This document shows, in pieces, positions 6,822 through 8,961 of a DNA stretch of 8,961 nucleotides (positions are counted from its first letter, which is position 1; every line of letters starts with the position of its first letter). Both the position numbers and the translations under genes were made by a program. This DNA is from Lachnospiraceae bacterium. Its GTDB lineage: Bacteria > Bacillota_A > Clostridia > Lachnospirales > Lachnospiraceae. Under the pieces are notes generated by a model. It saw only the letters and a program-made list of their open reading frames with translations, ran no database searches and had not been told where the DNA came from. The DNA lies in contig JAFWXB010000325.1 in NCBI GenBank assembly GCA_017523185.1, positions 1 through 8,961 on the forward strand. Reading direction: 5' to 3'.

Positions 6822-6949
6822 CTTTTGGAAATGAGGTTATTTATTTTTAAAATATATATTTTTCTGAATCTTGCAAATCTAATCAGAACATTTTATAATT
6901 TATAAAAATAAAAAATAGAGTGTGTTTAAAAAATAAAAATTGCAGATAT

Positions 6950-6978
6950 TTGTTCGATATTAAATATTTAGGTATATA
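6950..6978 (+). promoter_or_regulatory. Candidate sigma-A promoter for the rhomboid gene
   Basis: TTGTTC at 6950-6955 and TATATA at 6973-6978 are separated by 17 bp in the 182-bp AT-only spacer after the FHA gene. In such AT-rich sequence chance matches are common. The spacing and the position about 25 bp before the GTG start make it plausible, but only weakly supported. Confidence 0.35.
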
Positions 6979-7003
6979 TGTTTGCTAAAAATAATAAGAG
7001 CAA

Positions 7004-7606
7004 GTGAATTATGAAATACATTCTAAAGGAAATAAAATGAGTATTACGATTGGATTGATTATTTTTAATATTATTGTGTTTTTTATATTAGAATTTATGG
7101 GAGATACTGAAAGTGCTGTTTTTATGATGGAACATGGAGCAGTATATCCACCATATATAATTGAGGCAAAGGAATATTGGAGGCTTTTAACGGCTACATA
7201 TATGCATTTTGGATTTAAACATTTGCTCAACAATATGGTTTTACTAGGAAGTGCAGGTCGAATTTTAGAAGAAGCAATTGGAAAAGTGAAATTTTTGAGT
7301 TTGTATATTCTTTCCGGTTTGGGAGGAAGTATATTGTCATATTTGCAGATGGTTCATAGTGGAGAATATTCGGTATCAGCAGGTGCTTCTGGTGCTATTT
7401 TTGGAATTATAGGAGCATTATTGTGGATTGTCATTGTAAATCAGGGAAGATATCAAACTTTAACAGGAAATGGAATGCTTTTTATGATAGGTTTATGCCT
7501 ATATTATGGAATTACAGCTGGAAATGTAGATAATTGGGGACATATTGGTGGTTGTATCATGGGATTTCTGATAAGTATTTTATTTTATCGTAAAAATAAA
7601 GTATGA
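7004..7606 (+). CDS. Rhomboid family intramembrane serine protease
   Basis: A 200-residue six-helix GlpG-type rhomboid. The active-site motif GASGAIFG places the catalytic serine at 129, and the partner histidine is His180 in WGHIGGCIMG. The HFGFKHLLNNM loop (68-78), typical of the family, is also present. It cleaves membrane-spanning segments of substrates inside the bilayer; no substrate is known here. Two starts compete. GTG 7004 gives a basic N-terminal tail before the first helix (fits cytoplasmic N-terminus), but its AAGAG lies only 3 bp away. ATG 7037 (residue 12) has AAAGGA at 7025-7030 with ideal 6-bp spacing. I keep 7004 with low preference. The 182-bp upstream gap suggests its own promoter rather than membership of the pilus operon. 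Confidence 0.9.
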   Translation: MNYEIHSKGNKMSITIGLIIFNIIVFFILEFMGDTESAVFMMEHGAVYPPYIIEAKEYWRLLTATYMHFGFKHLLNNMVLLGSAGRILEEAIGKVKFLSLYILSGLGGSILSYLQMVHSGEYSVSAGASGAIFGIIGALLWIVIVNQGRYQTLTGNGMLFMIGLCLYYGITAGNVDNWGHIGGCIMGFLISILFYRKNKV

Positions 7607-7610
7607 TACT

Positions 7611-7619
7611 TGTTATAAT
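7611..7619 (+). promoter_or_regulatory. Extended -10 element (TGTTATAAT)
   Basis: A perfect TATAAT at 7614-7619 is preceded by TG with one base between, the extended -10 form that can work without a -35 box; no good -35 is seen 17 bp upstream. Transcription from about 7626 would run through the hairpin at 7638-7660 toward the SCP2 gene. Confidence 0.3.
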
Positions 7620-7637
7620 TATGTGGTGAAAAGTCCG

Positions 7638-7660
7638 GATGATTGCCTATAGGAATAGTC
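7638..7660 (+). other. Imperfect hairpin in the rhomboid-SCP2 gene spacer
   Basis: Bases 7638-7647 and 7652-7660 can pair around a TATA loop: two C-G pairs, one bulged G, three A-T pairs, one mismatch, then a G-U, an A-T and a G-C pair. It is the only GC-bearing structure in this AT-rich spacer. No T-run follows directly (AAAAATTTTT comes about 10 bases later), so it is a poor intrinsic terminator for the rhomboid gene. It could instead be a 5'-leader structure. Confidence 0.3.
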
Positions 7661-7717
7661 AGAAATGTAAAAATTTTTGAAAAATAATAAAAAGTAGTAT
7701 CGGATATCTAATTAACA

Positions 7718-7746
7718 TTGATTTTCATTTCTAAAATCTATATACT
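7718..7746 (+). promoter_or_regulatory. Sigma-A promoter for the flavodoxin-SCP2 gene
   Basis: TTGATT at 7718-7723 and TATACT at 7741-7746 are separated by exactly 17 bp, about 35 bp before the start codon at 7782. The predicted transcription start near 7753 leaves a leader of about 29 bases containing the GAGGT ribosome site. This is the best promoter match in the window. Confidence 0.6.
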
Positions 7747-7781
7747 AAAGTTATAAAAACTCAATTTTAGTGAGGTAGAAC

Positions 7782-8771
7782 ATGAAAATTAATGTATATT
7801 ATGGTGGCAGAGGTTTATTAGATGACCCAACCTTGTATGTTATCAATAAAATGGAAGAAGTTTTAGGAGAACTTCGTGTAAAAGTAGAGCGTTATAATAT
7901 TTATGAGCATAAAAATGAGATTGCGACATTGCCACAGACAATGAAAGATGCAGATGGAATTATTCTTGCAACAACGATTGAATGGCTTGGGATAGGTGGC
8001 TATATGCAACAGTTTTTAGATGCTTGTTGGTTATATGGAGATAAAGAAAAAATTAGCACTACATATATGCAACCGGTTGTAATGTCTACAACATATGGAG
8101 AGAGAGAAGGAGAACTTACATTAGCAAATGCATGGGAAATTTTAGGTGGATTACCATGCCAAGGTTTATGTGGTTATGTAGAAGATTTGGTTTCTTTTGA
8201 ACTGAATAAGGACTATACACTTATTATTGAAAAGAAAGCAGAAAACTTTTATCGTATGATTTCTCAAAAAACAAAGAGCCCTCCGGGAAGTAATCAGGCA
8301 GTAAAACAGAGTGTATTGCGTACCCAACAGTTAAATTTGACACCACAAGAAAGTGAACAGTTATCAAAATATGTATCTGATGACAGTTATGTAAAACAAC
8401 AAAAAGAAGATATCGAAGAACTTGCTTCTATGTTTAAAGACATATTAGGAAAATCAAGTGCAGATGAAGATACCATGTTTATCAAAGATTTTAAAAATCA
8501 CTTTACTCCACAAAATAATTTTTCAGCAAATTATTTATTTACCATAGAAGGATATAAGAAACCATTATATGTTTCTGTAAAAAATAATAATTTAGATATC
8601 CATTATGGACAAGAGGACAACATTGACGTATATGCCAAGATGTCCACAGAAATAATGCAGTCCATAGTAGATGGAAGAATGACGTTCCAACGAGCATTTA
8701 TGACAGGTGAAATGACAACAAAAGGTAATTTTAAAACATTACGAATGTTAGACGAAATGTTTATGTTTTAA
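7782..8771 (+). CDS. Flavodoxin-fold (FMN reductase-like) protein fused to an SCP2 sterol-carrier domain
   Basis: A 329-residue soluble two-domain protein. Residues 1-160 look like an NAD(P)H-dependent FMN reductase/flavodoxin fold: an opening beta strand MKINVYYGGRG, an alternating alpha/beta pattern, and ILATTIEWLGIGGYMQQFLD (61-80) at the place where these folds contact flavin. Residues 170-228 are a helical, polar linker. Residues 230-329 fit an SCP2 lipid-carrier domain: LFTIEGYKKPLYVSVKNNNL, then IDVYAKMSTEIMQSIVDGRM, ending with MTGEMTTKGNFKTLRMLDEM. SCP2 domains bind hydrophobic ligands in a tunnel, so the fusion may act on, or deliver electrons to, a lipid-like substrate; this is inference. 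GAGGT at 7772-7776, 5 bp before the ATG, is a strong ribosome site. It is transcribed from its own promoter and converges with the kinase gene. Confidence 0.82.
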   Translation: MKINVYYGGRGLLDDPTLYVINKMEEVLGELRVKVERYNIYEHKNEIATLPQTMKDADGIILATTIEWLGIGGYMQQFLDACWLYGDKEKISTTYMQPVVMSTTYGEREGELTLANAWEILGGLPCQGLCGYVEDLVSFELNKDYTLIIEKKAENFYRMISQKTKSPPGSNQAVKQSVLRTQQLNLTPQESEQLSKYVSDDSYVKQQKEDIEELASMFKDILGKSSADEDTMFIKDFKNHFTPQNNFSANYLFTIEGYKKPLYVSVKNNNLDIHYGQEDNIDVYAKMSTEIMQSIVDGRMTFQRAFMTGEMTTKGNFKTLRMLDEMFMF

Positions 8772-8793
8772 ATAGTTATTTTATACTTTAAAA
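8766..8793. terminator. Possible bidirectional terminator between convergent genes
   Basis: TTTTAAA at 8766-8772 and TTTAAAA at 8787-8793 are an inverted repeat overlapping both stop codons, with a 14-base loop. Only 16 bp separate the convergent genes. The stem has no G-C pair, so termination by it is doubtful. Confidence 0.2.
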
Positions 8794-8961
8794 TGGAAGT
8801 TGTATTGTGAAAGTAGTTCCTTTATTTAATGTGGAATCACATAGTAAATTTCCATTATGCAATTCTAAAATATGTTTTGCAATTACAAGACCAAAGCCAC
8901 TTCCTGTTTCTTTTGTTGTAAAGGCTGATTTAAAAATAGAGTTTATAGTTTCCATGCTCAT
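8788..8961 (-). CDS. Sensor histidine kinase, C-terminal end of ATPase domain (5' truncated by window)
   Basis: Reading the minus strand from the window edge gives 57 residues ending at a TAA whose complement is 8788-8790. The sequence includes INSIFKSAFTTKETGSGFGL, then VIAKHILELHNGN and GTTFTIQLPF. This is the F-box, the G2 glycine box and the final strands of a HATPase_c domain, which binds ATP in two-component sensor kinases. The Asp-Gly G1 box and the dimerisation and sensor regions lie outside the window, so the leading Met at the edge is probably internal. It is convergent with the flavodoxin-SCP2 gene. Confidence 0.88.
   Translation of the reverse strand: MSMETINSIFKSAFTTKETGSGFGLVIAKHILELHNGNLLCDSTLNKGTTFTIQLPF

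Noticed and set aside
6849..6907. AT-only palindromes after the FHA gene (AAAATATATATTTT at 6849-6862; TTTTATAA/TTATAAAA at 6891-6907) and TTCTGA/TCAGAA pair at 6862-6888 as an operon terminator
   Set aside because: Stems lack G-C pairs or are only 6 bp with no T-run following; expected by chance in this composition.
7628..7640. GAAAAGTCCGGAT resembling the start of the conserved RNase P RNA core
   Set aside because: Only about ten bases match and the spacer is too short for the 350-400 nt RNA; no other core element is present.

Overview
The window is AT-rich (roughly 30% GC by eye) and densely coding. Its codon use, AGG/GGAG-type ribosome binding sites and protein families point to a low-GC Firmicute of class Clostridia. 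Lachnospiraceae is the best guess, because DUF5702-type proteins, the Flp1 pilin type and FHA proteins with this N-terminal domain are familiar there.

Bases 1-6821 hold the distal part of a tight-adherence (Tad/Flp, type IVc) pilus locus on the + strand. In order they encode: the C-terminal end of the CpaF/TadA assembly ATPase; a TadB-like inner platform protein; a TadC-like platform protein carrying a large extracytoplasmic N-terminal domain; a very small Flp1-type pilin; a DUF5702-like (TadG-like) membrane-anchored protein; a TadE-like minor prepilin with two C-terminal His/Cys modules; a TadV/CpaA-type prepilin peptidase; a second, tiny TadE-like prepilin; and an FHA-domain protein. Several genes overlap by 4-11 bp and the largest gap is about 85 bp, so this looks like one operon that continues upstream of the window. 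The expected upstream partners (CpaB, TadZ, the rest of CpaF) are not in view. The logic is: ATPase plus TadB/TadC platform extrude Flp1 fibres; the peptidase trims Flp1 and the TadE-like proteins at K/D-G sites with Glu at +5; the FHA protein probably links assembly to phosphothreonine signalling.

Bases 6822-7606 hold an AT-only spacer with a possible promoter, then a GlpG-type rhomboid protease. Bases 7607-7781 are a spacer with a good sigma-A promoter, an extended -10 element and an unexplained imperfect hairpin. Bases 7782-8771 encode a two-domain protein, a flavodoxin-fold (FMN reductase-like) domain fused to an SCP2 sterol-carrier domain. Bases 8788-8961 are the C-terminal end of a sensor histidine kinase on the minus strand, convergent with the SCP2 gene.

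The most notable points are a conserved N-terminus of the DUF5702 gene that lies upstream of any ATG/GTG/TTG codon (an ATT start is possible), the extracytoplasmic domain grafted on TadC, and the TadE-like prepilin with tandem putative metal-binding modules. No tRNA, rRNA, CRISPR array, insertion sequence or phage gene was seen.
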